This document shows positions 8,847 to 16,014 of a stretch of 64,000 nt of DNA, in pieces. The first letter of the stretch is position 1. Every line of letters begins with the position of its first letter. The notes beneath the pieces are model-generated. The model made no database searches. It saw only the letters and a program-made list of their open reading frames with translations, and was not told where the DNA came from. Made by a program: the position numbers and the translations under genes. Origin of the DNA: Gemmatales bacterium (GTDB lineage: Bacteria; Planctomycetota; Planctomycetia; Gemmatales; HRBIN36); contig JANXCQ010000019.1 in NCBI GenBank assembly GCA_025060195.1, forward strand, positions 1-64,000, in the 5' to 3' direction.

Positions 8847-9389
8847 TCAGTCTTCCAAGGCCAAGGGCAGTTCCTCCCAGCGATGAGGAAATAATCGAAA
8901 TGCCCGGGCTTGGAGCGAGTAATGTCCGAGCGTGGCGGTAATCCCAGAGCTTGTCGGCGTTTGTTCGGTCGCGGTAACGCTCAATTCGGAAACTGGCTCG
9001 CGAATAGACGCCGCGGAATCGCAGGCGTGCGACCGAATCGCCACAATCACGCTGACGACGCTGCCATCGAGCCAGTAATTGACCTCCGGATCGGTGTCCA
9101 CGTGACTGGGCACGGGGCGACCGCCGGGATGCGAATGGTAAAAACCGAGCAAGTCCCAGCCCTCCTGTCGGCGTCGTCGTTCAGCCGCGAATAAGCTTGC
9201 GGGCTCGCTCAAAAAACGGTGGGGGTGAGCCAGGGCGTTGACCAATTCATACGCAGCCCGCACATGTCCCGAGGACGTGCCTACCAACATTCCGAGACAC
9301 TCATTAGGCCACTCTCGCACCGCTTGGACACAGATTTGCCGCCAGACGGCGATAGGTATCCACAATCGGCTGGGTGAAATCGCTGCCAT
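8847..9389 (-). CDS. JAMM/MPN+ metalloprotease (Mov34/PAD-1 family)
   Basis: The protein (180 aa) carries the complete JAMM zinc-peptidase signature: a glutamate in PNECLGMLVG (Glu30), then HSHPGGRPVPSHVD with His85, His87, Ser95 and Asp98, giving the exact H-x-H-x7-S-x2-D spacing. Bacterial members such as Mec cleave C-terminal extensions from sulfur carrier proteins after the di-glycine. The open frame continues to a TTG at 9413, but the ATG at 9389 has a GGAAAGG site and is preferred. A MoaD-like protein with a terminal Gly-Gly is encoded about 4 kb upstream, which makes a functional link plausible but unproven. Confidence 0.88.
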   Translation of the reverse strand: MAAISPSRLWIPIAVWRQICVQAVREWPNECLGMLVGTSSGHVRAAYELVNALAHPHRFLSEPASLFAAERRRRQEGWDLLGFYHSHPGGRPVPSHVDTDPEVNYWLDGSVVSVIVAIRSHACDSAASIREPVSELSVTATEQTPTSSGITATLGHYSLQARAFRLFPHRWEELPLALED

Positions 9390-9701
9390 GATGCGGCACC
9401 TTTCCGGGGCCAAGTGGCCTTACTGCGTGGCTGGCCGCACGCGCGCAAATGCGGTAAGCCTCATTCCCTCCGCTATAGACAATATTACCGTCCCCATACG
9501 ACAATTTTGCCCGCCTGAACGCTACGTTGGCACTCAGGTACAATGGACATATTCCGCATGCTAAAGGAGCTTTATAAGAACGCCTGCCGTCGGATTAATT
9601 TGCACTCTGGCGACAACCAATCGGACACATACTCGCCAGCAAGAACGTCGGCTCCATATTTTGCTCGAGGAATAAAGCTTTAGCAATCGCAGGAGAACCA
9701 C

Positions 9702-10943
9702 ATGGCGCGGGACATCGTGATTCTGGCTTATAGCGGGGGACTGGATACTTCGGTCATGGTGCGCTGGCTCCAGGAAAAGTACAACTACGAAGTGATCACT
9801 TTCACCGCCGACCTAGGCCAAGGCGAAGACCTGGAAGCGATTCGCCAGAAGGCGCTGCGTACGGGCGCGAAAGACGCCGTGGTCGTGGATGCCAAGAGCC
9901 TGTTTGTGGATTATTTCATCTGGCCGGCGCTCATGGCAGGAGCCGTGTATGAAAATCGCTATCCGCTGGCGACGGCGTTAGGTCGGCCACTCATTGCCAA
10001 ACTCATGGTGGACTTAGCGCGGGAACGCGGCGCCAAAGCCGTGGCTCACGGTTGCACTGGCAAAGGGAACGATCAGGTGCGCTTCGATGTCACGTTTCAA
10101 ACGTTAGCCCCGGACTTACAAATCATCGCTCCAGTACGTGACTGGAAGATGACCCGCGACCAGGCCATCGAGTATGCCGAAAAACACGGCATCCCCGTCG
10201 AAGTGAAGCGGGAAAAATTGTTTTCCATTGATCAGAATCTCTTCGGTCGCAGTATCGAGGCTGGGCCACTGGAGGATCCCTGGGTCGAGCCACCGGAGGA
10301 AGCGTTTGCCTGGACCGTCAGCCCGCTTCAAGCGCCCGACGAACCGGAATATATCACGATTGATTTCGAGCAAGGTCGGCCCGTAGCGCTCAACGGCCAA
10401 ACCATGGACGGCGTTGCGTTGATCCAGACGCTGAACCGTCTTGGCGGAAAACACGGTGTCGGACGCATTGACCACATTGAGAATCGCCTCGTTGGGATCA
10501 AGTCCCGCGAAGTGTATGAAGCGCCTGCGGCTGTGATTCTCCACGAAGCCCATCGCGACTTGGAAACGCTTACGCTGAGCAAGCAGGCGCAGCGCTTCAA
10601 AACCTTCGTAAGCCAGGAATATGCCGACCTGATTTACAACGGTCTCTGGTTCAGCGCGTTCCACCAAGACCTGGCCGCCTTCGTCGCCAGTAATCAGCGT
10701 TACGTCACAGGCACTGTGCGAGTCAAACTCTACAAAGGCACCGCTACGGTCGTAGGCCGCAAAAGCGAGTACAGTCTCTATCACCGCAGCCTAGCCACTT
10801 ACGAAGGCAAAGACCTTTTCGATCACGAAGCGGCTAAAGGATTCATTCGACTCTGGGGCTTACAGACGCAAACTCAGGCTCAGTTACAGTGGCTCAAATC
10901 GGGCCAGGGATTTGAGCTTCCCGGATTGGCTCGTTTGCGGTAG
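9702..10943 (+). CDS. argG: Argininosuccinate synthase
   Basis: The enzyme condenses citrulline and aspartate with ATP to argininosuccinate in arginine biosynthesis. The N-terminal ATP-binding loop ILAYSGGLDTSV is canonical, and KAVAHGCTGKGNDQVRF and SREVYEAPAA are family hallmarks. The length (413 aa) is normal. The ATG is preceded by an AGGAG site. No other arg genes are adjacent. Confidence 0.97.
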   Translation: MARDIVILAYSGGLDTSVMVRWLQEKYNYEVITFTADLGQGEDLEAIRQKALRTGAKDAVVVDAKSLFVDYFIWPALMAGAVYENRYPLATALGRPLIAKLMVDLARERGAKAVAHGCTGKGNDQVRFDVTFQTLAPDLQIIAPVRDWKMTRDQAIEYAEKHGIPVEVKREKLFSIDQNLFGRSIEAGPLEDPWVEPPEEAFAWTVSPLQAPDEPEYITIDFEQGRPVALNGQTMDGVALIQTLNRLGGKHGVGRIDHIENRLVGIKSREVYEAPAAVILHEAHRDLETLTLSKQAQRFKTFVSQEYADLIYNGLWFSAFHQDLAAFVASNQRYVTGTVRVKLYKGTATVVGRKSEYSLYHRSLATYEGKDLFDHEAAKGFIRLWGLQTQTQAQLQWLKSGQGFELPGLARLR

Positions 10944-11012
10944 AATAAGATACTTCCCGCAAAGTAACTCTGAACATGTGTACAATATATCCGTAGGAGT
11001 GCAACAACGGCG

Positions 11013-11708
11013 ATGAATCCCGACGTCTTGACGGTCGAGGAGTTAGCGCGTTACCTGCGCCGTGATGCCCGCGAAATCCAACGCTTGGCAGATCGCGGCT
11101 ATCTGCCCGGACGCAAGGTCGCGGGCCAGTGGCGCTTTGCGCGCGCCGAAATCCTCCACTGGGTCGAGACACAGTTGCCCTCCTGGGACGAACAGCAGTT
11201 AGCCCAGTTAGAAGACCGGCGTGAGGCCGAAGAAGAACGACTCGTGGGCCATTTGTTGCCCGAGGCATGCGTGGCCGTGCCGCTCCAGGCGCGCACGAAG
11301 GCTTCCGTGCTCAGCGAACTCGTGCAGTTGGCGGAACGTTCCTGGCAAGTGTATGACCCCGAAGCGATCCTCAAAGCGGTCGAGGCACGCGAAGCTATGC
11401 AACCGACTTCTATGCCGGGCGGCGTAGCCTTACCCCATCCGCGCCGTCCGTTACCTGAGGCGCTCGGCGAGTCGGTGATTGCCTTCGGCCGCACTTTGAC
11501 GCCCATCCCGTTTGGCGGCGACCGCGGCGGACTGTGCGACCTGTTCTTCCTGGTTTGCTGCCGCGATGACCGCACCCACCTTCGTGTCTTAGCCCGATTG
11601 GCACGGATGTTCCTCAAGCCAGGGTTTCTGGAACAACTTCGTCAGGCCGACTCGCCAGAAGCGGCTCTCCAAGTCATCGCCGAAGCCGAACAATCGTTGC
11701 GCAAGTAG
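11013..11708 (+). CDS. Excisionase-type HTH domain fused to PTS EIIA (fructose/mannitol type) domain
   Basis: Residues about 5-50 form a MerR/excisionase-like winged helix (LTVEELARYLRRDAREIQRLADRGYLP, then GQWRFARAEILHWV). Residues about 80-228 are a PTS EIIA type-2 domain with the phosphoryl-accepting histidine in GVALPHPR (His142). No EIIB, EIIC, HPr or EI gene is nearby, so the protein is more likely a regulator reading phosphorylation state than a sugar transporter. Planctomycetes are known to carry orphan EIIA proteins. The promoter target and phosphodonor are unknown. An AGGAG site lies about 11 nt before the ATG. Confidence 0.82.
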   Translation: MNPDVLTVEELARYLRRDAREIQRLADRGYLPGRKVAGQWRFARAEILHWVETQLPSWDEQQLAQLEDRREAEEERLVGHLLPEACVAVPLQARTKASVLSELVQLAERSWQVYDPEAILKAVEAREAMQPTSMPGGVALPHPRRPLPEALGESVIAFGRTLTPIPFGGDRGGLCDLFFLVCCRDDRTHLRVLARLARMFLKPGFLEQLRQADSPEAALQVIAEAEQSLRK

Positions 11709-11954
11709 TCCCCCAGCGTTGGGCTCATCCGCATTTGCGAAGCCCAGTTGTCCCTAACACTCCGAGCATGTCGCCGTTTAGCACCCGTTTGAGTCAACGT
11801 CCTCGCCGCCTTCCGTTCGCGCAAGCACGGCGTGCTCCAGGATTGCTTCGCGGCGCCACAAGTCGGTAGATTGGCTCGTGGCATTTCTCTTCGGAGAGCT
11901 GCCACCGTGGGCAACTCCATCGTGAAAGGAAATTTACTTCCCCTCACGACCAAG

Positions 11955-12407
11955 TTACGCACAGCAACCACAGCCACAGCACCCCTCACATGTGGGGCAA
12001 GCATAGCAGCCCGCGCCGCAGCAAGCACAGCATGCCTCACAACCAGGACAGATGCACCCGTTGGCACAACACGCGCAACACTCCTCGTAAATCCGGCAAA
12101 TACAGCCGCCCGCGCCGCAGCAAGCACAGCATGCCTCACAACCGGGACAGATGCACCCGTTGGCACAACAAGCGCAACACTCTTCGCATGTCGGGCATAC
12201 GCAGCCGTCTGCGCAGCATTCGCAGTCCTCACAGCAATCAGCGCACTCTTCACACGCAGGACATGGGCAGCACTCGGGACATGGACAGCTGACACAACAT
12301 GGACAACCCTCTTGAGTAGCTTGCGCTGGCGAAGTCCCTAAGGCGCCGCCCAATGCCCACACCACAGAGGCCGCTAGGCTCATCAGCCAGTTCCGCCGAC
12401 TCATCAT
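11955..12407 (-). CDS. Secreted, extremely cysteine-rich metallothionein-like protein
   Basis: The protein has 150 residues. After an N-terminal signal (S-R-R-N-W-L-M at residues 3-9, a hydrophobic stretch, then AQA-T at about 28-31) there are about 50 cysteines in about 115 residues. They are arranged as CxC, CC and CxxC motifs in units such as CCACCANGCICPGCEACC. The twin-arginine motif fits a Tat signal, and a Sec signal is the alternative. A 33-residue unit is nearly duplicated. A very strong AGGAGGT site precedes the ATG pair at 12404/12407. It lies 56 bp downstream of a mercury-type MerR gene on the same strand, so binding of Hg(II) or another soft metal outside the cytoplasm is the most natural inference. 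I know of no named family for it. Confidence 0.8.
   Translation of the reverse strand: MMSRRNWLMSLAASVVWALGGALGTSPAQATQEGCPCCVSCPCPECCPCPACEECADCCEDCECCADGCVCPTCEECCACCANGCICPGCEACCACCGAGGCICRIYEECCACCANGCICPGCEACCACCGAGCYACPTCEGCCGCGCCA
12007..12204 (-). repeat. 99-bp tandem duplication inside the cysteine-rich gene
   Basis: Two consecutive, nearly identical 99-bp units (33 codons) are readable. For example, the same decamer catgcctcac starts at 12031 and again at 12130, followed in both by the same metal-motif codons. The copies differ by a few bases, and the CP-C motif at one junction is changed to CRIY. A less similar third unit follows. This shows growth of the cysteine array by in-frame tandem duplication. 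Confidence 0.8.
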
Positions 12408-12463
12408 GCTACACCTCCTTCCTGTTAATGCGTTAGACCCCGTTGGCCTGATCCGTTGAACCT

Positions 12464-12907
12464 TCAAGGTTTGGCATTCTTCAGCGATGCCAGGATGGGA
12501 CACTTGGATATGGGAGCGACCCGCGGACATTGCCGTAATAGCGATTGCAGAGCCCGCCGAATTTTCTGTAAGTCGCGAATTTTCTCGGCGATTTCCTGAA
12601 TTTTGCGCTCGGTGATCGCACAGACCTCCTCGCACGAGGCCCAGGCTGCTTCCTCAAGCTGCAATAGTTGCTGGATTTCACGCAGTGAAAAGCCTAGTTG
12701 TTGTGCGCGCTTGATAAAGCGTACCCGCTCGACCGTCGCGATCGGATACATGCGATATCCCGAGGGCCGACGTGGAGGTTGTGGCAGCAACCCGCGCCGT
12801 TCATAATAGCGCAGCGTCTCGATGTTTACACCAGCCAGTCGTGCCACCTCGCCACTCCGCAGACTTTCATCTCGGGCGGAAACCATCTGGCCTTCGCTGC
12901 GACCCAT
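12464..12907 (-). CDS. merR: MerR family metal-responsive transcriptional regulator, mercury type
   Basis: The N-terminal winged helix is typical (SGEVARLAGVNIETLRYYERRGLL, then PSGYRMYP), followed by a dimerisation helix. Three cysteines, Cys92, Cys127 and Cys136 (147-aa product), are spaced 35 and 9 residues apart. This is the same spacing as the Hg(II) ligands Cys82, Cys117 and Cys126 of Tn501 MerR, in matching contexts (CEE, and SKCPILASL against SCPLIASL). The ZntR/CueR spacing differs. I prefer the ATG at 12907 with an AGAGG site; an ATG at 12934 is possible. The gene lies downstream of a mer-type operator and upstream of the cysteine-rich gene. No merA, merT or merP is nearby. Confidence 0.9.
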   Translation of the reverse strand: MGRSEGQMVSARDESLRSGEVARLAGVNIETLRYYERRGLLPQPPRRPSGYRMYPIATVERVRFIKRAQQLGFSLREIQQLLQLEEAAWASCEEVCAITERKIQEIAEKIRDLQKIRRALQSLLRQCPRVAPISKCPILASLKNAKP

Positions 12908-12963
12908 AGAAGCGCCCTCTCTGCCCGCGAACATCCCGCGCTTTGTTCTTACCGGGCCCCACT

Positions 12964-12995
12964 ATTATGCCAGCCGTACCACAGTACGGAGTCAA
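12964..12995 (-). promoter_or_regulatory. mer-type promoter/operator for merR and the cysteine-rich gene
   Basis: Read on the minus strand there is TTGACT (12990-12995) and CATAAT (12964-12969) separated by 20 bp. That over-long spacer is the hallmark of MerR-activated promoters. The spacer contains a perfect dyad CCGTAC-tgtg-GTACGG (12974-12989), whose half-sites are identical to those of the Tn501/Tn21 mer operator. It lies 57 bp upstream of the preferred merR start and 30 bp upstream of the alternative start. MerR should therefore repress and, with metal, activate its own transcript, which would continue into the cysteine-rich gene. Confidence 0.88.
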
Positions 12996-13273
12996 GAGGA
13001 ATTCTGTACTTATGTTATCAAGATTGCTGAGAACATAAGGGAAAGGCCGCTCAGTAAACCGTCGCCGCTGAGCCAGCTCAGCAGTCGCAGCCGTATGCAG
13101 CTTGCGCCAACTATAGTACCAGCGCAAACAGTCCCAGAGATGAATGCAATGTCGGGGTAGCTATTGACTTTGCTTTTTAGGCTGTGCGTCGACTATGGTA
13201 ATTAGCTTAGGAGAAAAAGTCGTCAGCTACCATTATGCGGAACTGCTCAGGCATATCTCCCGGAAACCAATCG

Positions 13274-14311
13274 CTATTCGAGGTTTTGCAGACTGAACTG
13301 TAGCCCGTCATCGCGCACGCAAGCTCTGGTGAGCACGCCGACGTTGACTGAGTAACGAATGCGACGCACGGAGCGATCGCCCATAACCGCGTTGAAACTG
13401 CCGGGGTGAGCTGAGCCAAATGCACCGTCTGGAGGGCTGTTCCAAGCAACCCAACTAGCGATATTGTGATCTTGCATTGGCTGAAAGTTACCATTGCGTC
13501 GGGTGATCCGGTCGAAACCGCAAGTAAAGCTAGACTGATCACCTTGCCCCCAACCGTTGTATTCATTAGGTCGCATAAATTTTTCTGCGAACATGATTGT
13601 GTTTGTGGTTCCGTCGGGCACCCCGCCGTCGAGGCTACACCAGCGGTTGGTGTTGAAGCCGAAACCGGATCGTACAATGATTCCAGTAGCTGTCCAATCG
13701 TTATAAGGCGGGATGTAGGCTGAACCCAATGCTGTCGGGTCAGTTGGGGCAATAGTCTGGCCCCCTCGCGGTTCGGCCATGGCGAACACATAGTCCATCG
13801 CGGCGATATTGAGCCCAGAGGTAGGACCGTTCCCCGTTTGGCCTGTAGCCGTATCCTGCCAACCAGCATGATTACCCCAACCCGGATTTATCCCCGCCCG
13901 CACAAAGGGACGGCGCCGACTTGGACAATAGTAAGTTGGTATGGTCGCTTGTATAATTGCAGCTTCTTGACCCGCAGGCAGTCGGAATAACTGATCCTGT
14001 TCGAGATAAGGCAGCAGCTGATATCCAAAACCCCAAGCCTGGAACGGGGCTTGTGCGGGCAGTCCATTGGTCAACGTACGCGGATTCACCCAACTTACAC
14101 CAGCACTGGGAAACAGATTATAGTCGTTGTGATAATTATGAGCGGCCATAGCCATCTGCGACAAGTTGTTGCTGCAGCGCATGCGGTTGGCCGCCTCCCG
14201 CACTCGCTGAATTGCTGGCAGCAAGAGAGCCATCAATAGGCCGATAATGGCAATGACCACCAACAATTCGATTAGCGTAAAAGCATGACGCGATTTCTAT
14301 TTACGAGACAT
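13274..14311 (-). pseudogene. DUF1559 type II/IV pseudopilin-like protein with in-frame amber codon near the start
   Basis: The frame encodes a prepilin-like protein with a class III N-terminus ([26 protein letters not shown]) and the DUF1559 body ending in [18 protein letters not shown]. These exported pseudopilins are numerous in planctomycetes. An ATG at 14309-14311 with a good AAGGAGG site is in frame, but the fifth codon is TAG (14297-14299), so translation from it would stop after MSRK. The rest is intact. Initiation at the internal TTG/GTG codons would lose the FTLIELL cleavage site. It is most simply a recent nonsense mutation or a sequencing error (CAG or AAG to TAG). The intact paralogue is next upstream. 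Confidence 0.78.
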
Positions 14312-14435
14312 GATGCGACCTCCTTTGCAAGGACACACACAGCTTGGTCGATGGGCCCTAAAAAGAGCGATTCTGATTACCCGCCTCTGCTTTAGCGGCT
14401 ATTATATCAAGGAGTCCCATCGGGAATCAACTAGT

Positions 14436-14478
14436 TAAAACAACACAGGGCGGCCGACGCGGGGAATCGACCGCCCTG
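14436..14478 (-). terminator. Rho-independent terminator after the upstream DUF1559 gene
   Basis: An 8-bp stem, CAGGGCGG (14446-14453) with CCGCCCTG (14471-14478), closes a 17-base loop. On the minus strand it is followed by TGTTGTTTT. It lies about 105 bp past the end of the DUF1559 gene at 14585-15679 and would separate it from the damaged paralogue. Confidence 0.6.
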
Positions 14479-14584
14479 GCGGGGTTAGTGGAGGTGCCAT
14501 GTTCGTTAGTATTATTCCTACCTCATTGCGAAAGTCAAGGTCTCAAGCGAGAGCGTTCAGTGAAATTTGGTTGAAAATTCTAGA

Positions 14585-15679
14585 TTATTCGAGGTCTTGC
14601 AGATTGAGCGTTTGCCCATCGTCGCGTACGCAAGCTCGAGCCAGTAAGCCCAAATTCACCGAATAACGAATCCGGCGCACGGATCGGTCTCCCATCACAG
14701 CATTGAAGCTCCCCGGGTGAGCCGAACCTAGCGAGAAGTTGTTATAAGGATGCTGCCAAGCCGAGATACTTCCACCTGCGGTGTAGTCAATGTTGTTATC
14801 CTGGGCGGGTTGCACGTTCCCCAAACGTCGAATAGTGCGGTCATAGCCACTGGTGTAGCCAAAATCGGCCTCGCCGAAACGCGTGTAATCCATGGGACGA
14901 ATGAATTTCTCGGCAAACAGGATCGTATTAGAAGTACCGTCGGGCACCCCGCCGTCTAAGCTGCATTCACGTCGGATTACTGTGTTCGAGCCGTGATCGA
15001 AACCTGAACGGACAATCAAACCAGACGCTTCGAAGGTGCCGTAGGGCGGAGAGTAAGCGGGTCCCAAAGCGCTGGGATCCGTTGCTGGGACGTAAGGAAT
15101 TGTGGTAACAGCCAAAGTTGTGTTAGCTGCGGTCACGCAGACATAGTCCATCTGGGCCACTTGAACAGCTGCGCCGACAGCTAGTGGTGTGGTCAACGTC
15201 GGTGGGGAAGTGGCAATTTCTATCGAACCCAAGCGATTCCCCCACCACGAACCCACCGTAGTGCTCACCGCAGTGGGACGTCTGCGACTCGGACAATAAT
15301 AGGCGGGAATGGGTGCAGCAAATATGGCGGCCTCCTGGCCCGCAGGCAAACGGAAAAGCTGCTCTTGCTCTAAGTAAGGCAACAGCTGATAACCGAAGCC
15401 CCATCCCTGGATGGGAGCCATGGCAGGCTGACCGTTCACCAAAGTACGCGGACTGGCAAAGCTCCAACCGCCGCTGGGGAAAATGTTGTAGTCGTTGTGG
15501 AAATTATGTGCGGCCATGCCCATTTGCGACAAATTGCTGGCGCAGCGCATCCGGTTAGCCGCTTCGCGAACACGCTGAATCGCGGGCAGCAGTAAGGCCA
15601 TCAGCAGACCAATGATGGCGATTACCACAAGCAATTCGACGAGAGTGAAAGCGTGTCGTCGGACAAGCCGGTGCATCAT
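14585..15679 (-). CDS. DUF1559 domain-containing pseudopilin-like protein
   Basis: The protein has 364 aa, with a short basic leader, the prepilin peptidase site and a hydrophobic helix ([27 protein letters not shown]). A DUF1559 body follows, including YYCPSRRRP, the [21 protein letters not shown] motif and a C-terminal [20 protein letters not shown]. It is probably exported and assembled by, or anchored through, a type II secretion-like machinery. The ATG pair at 15676/15679 has a GGAGGG site. It is closely related to the next gene downstream, which carries a stop codon, so the two arose by tandem duplication. Confidence 0.88.
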   Translation of the reverse strand: MMHRLVRRHAFTLVELLVVIAIIGLLMALLLPAIQRVREAANRMRCASNLSQMGMAAHNFHNDYNIFPSGGWSFASPRTLVNGQPAMAPIQGWGFGYQLLPYLEQEQLFRLPAGQEAAIFAAPIPAYYCPSRRRPTAVSTTVGSWWGNRLGSIEIATSPPTLTTPLAVGAAVQVAQMDYVCVTAANTTLAVTTIPYVPATDPSALGPAYSPPYGTFEASGLIVRSGFDHGSNTVIRRECSLDGGVPDGTSNTILFAEKFIRPMDYTRFGEADFGYTSGYDRTIRRLGNVQPAQDNNIDYTAGGSISAWQHPYNNFSLGSAHPGSFNAVMGDRSVRRIRYSVNLGLLARACVRDDGQTLNLQDLE

Positions 15680-16014
15680 GTGATTCCCTCCTGTGTTATG
15701 GGGTTTCGAGAGAGCGAGCGACACGATAAGCCTTCACGTCCCGTGCTTAGTCCAAGCGGGACGCGTGCATTTTCCCCGGCCCAGGCTCCGGCTGGGTGGG
15801 TTTTCCTAGCGCTAAGCAGCTAAAGAGGAGGATTCACTGACACGTGAAGAAGAAAGCAGAAAAATGAAAGAGTTTGGCGGGAATCCTCTCTGTTCCGCAG
15901 GGCGGCAGGATAGGTGCCGCAAAAAGGGGGGTTTGTCGTTGTCAGCGATGCTAAATCATTATACGCCAAAAACTGAAAAAGGTTTCGCAGCGTTCTCGCT
16001 CAACCTTGCGGGTT
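15680..16014. other. Intergenic stretch, no gene seen
   Basis: About 335 bases between the DUF1559 gene and the LptA/LptC-like gene. A short GC-rich hairpin (CCCAG/CTGGG at 15780-15796) is present but lacks a T-tract on the minus strand. The promoter of the DUF1559 gene should be here, but I cannot point to convincing boxes. Confidence 0.4.

Noticed and set aside
11642-12341. Long Ala/Val/Thr-rich frames on both strands over the cysteine-rich gene
   Set aside because: They are by-products of the TGC/TGT-rich repeats of the cysteine-rich gene in other frames, and only that frame has a strong AGGAGGT site and a signal peptide.
15780-15803. GC-rich hairpin with a following TTTT on the plus strand as a terminator
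   Set aside because: No plus-strand gene ends here and there is no T-tract on the minus strand, where the neighbouring genes lie.
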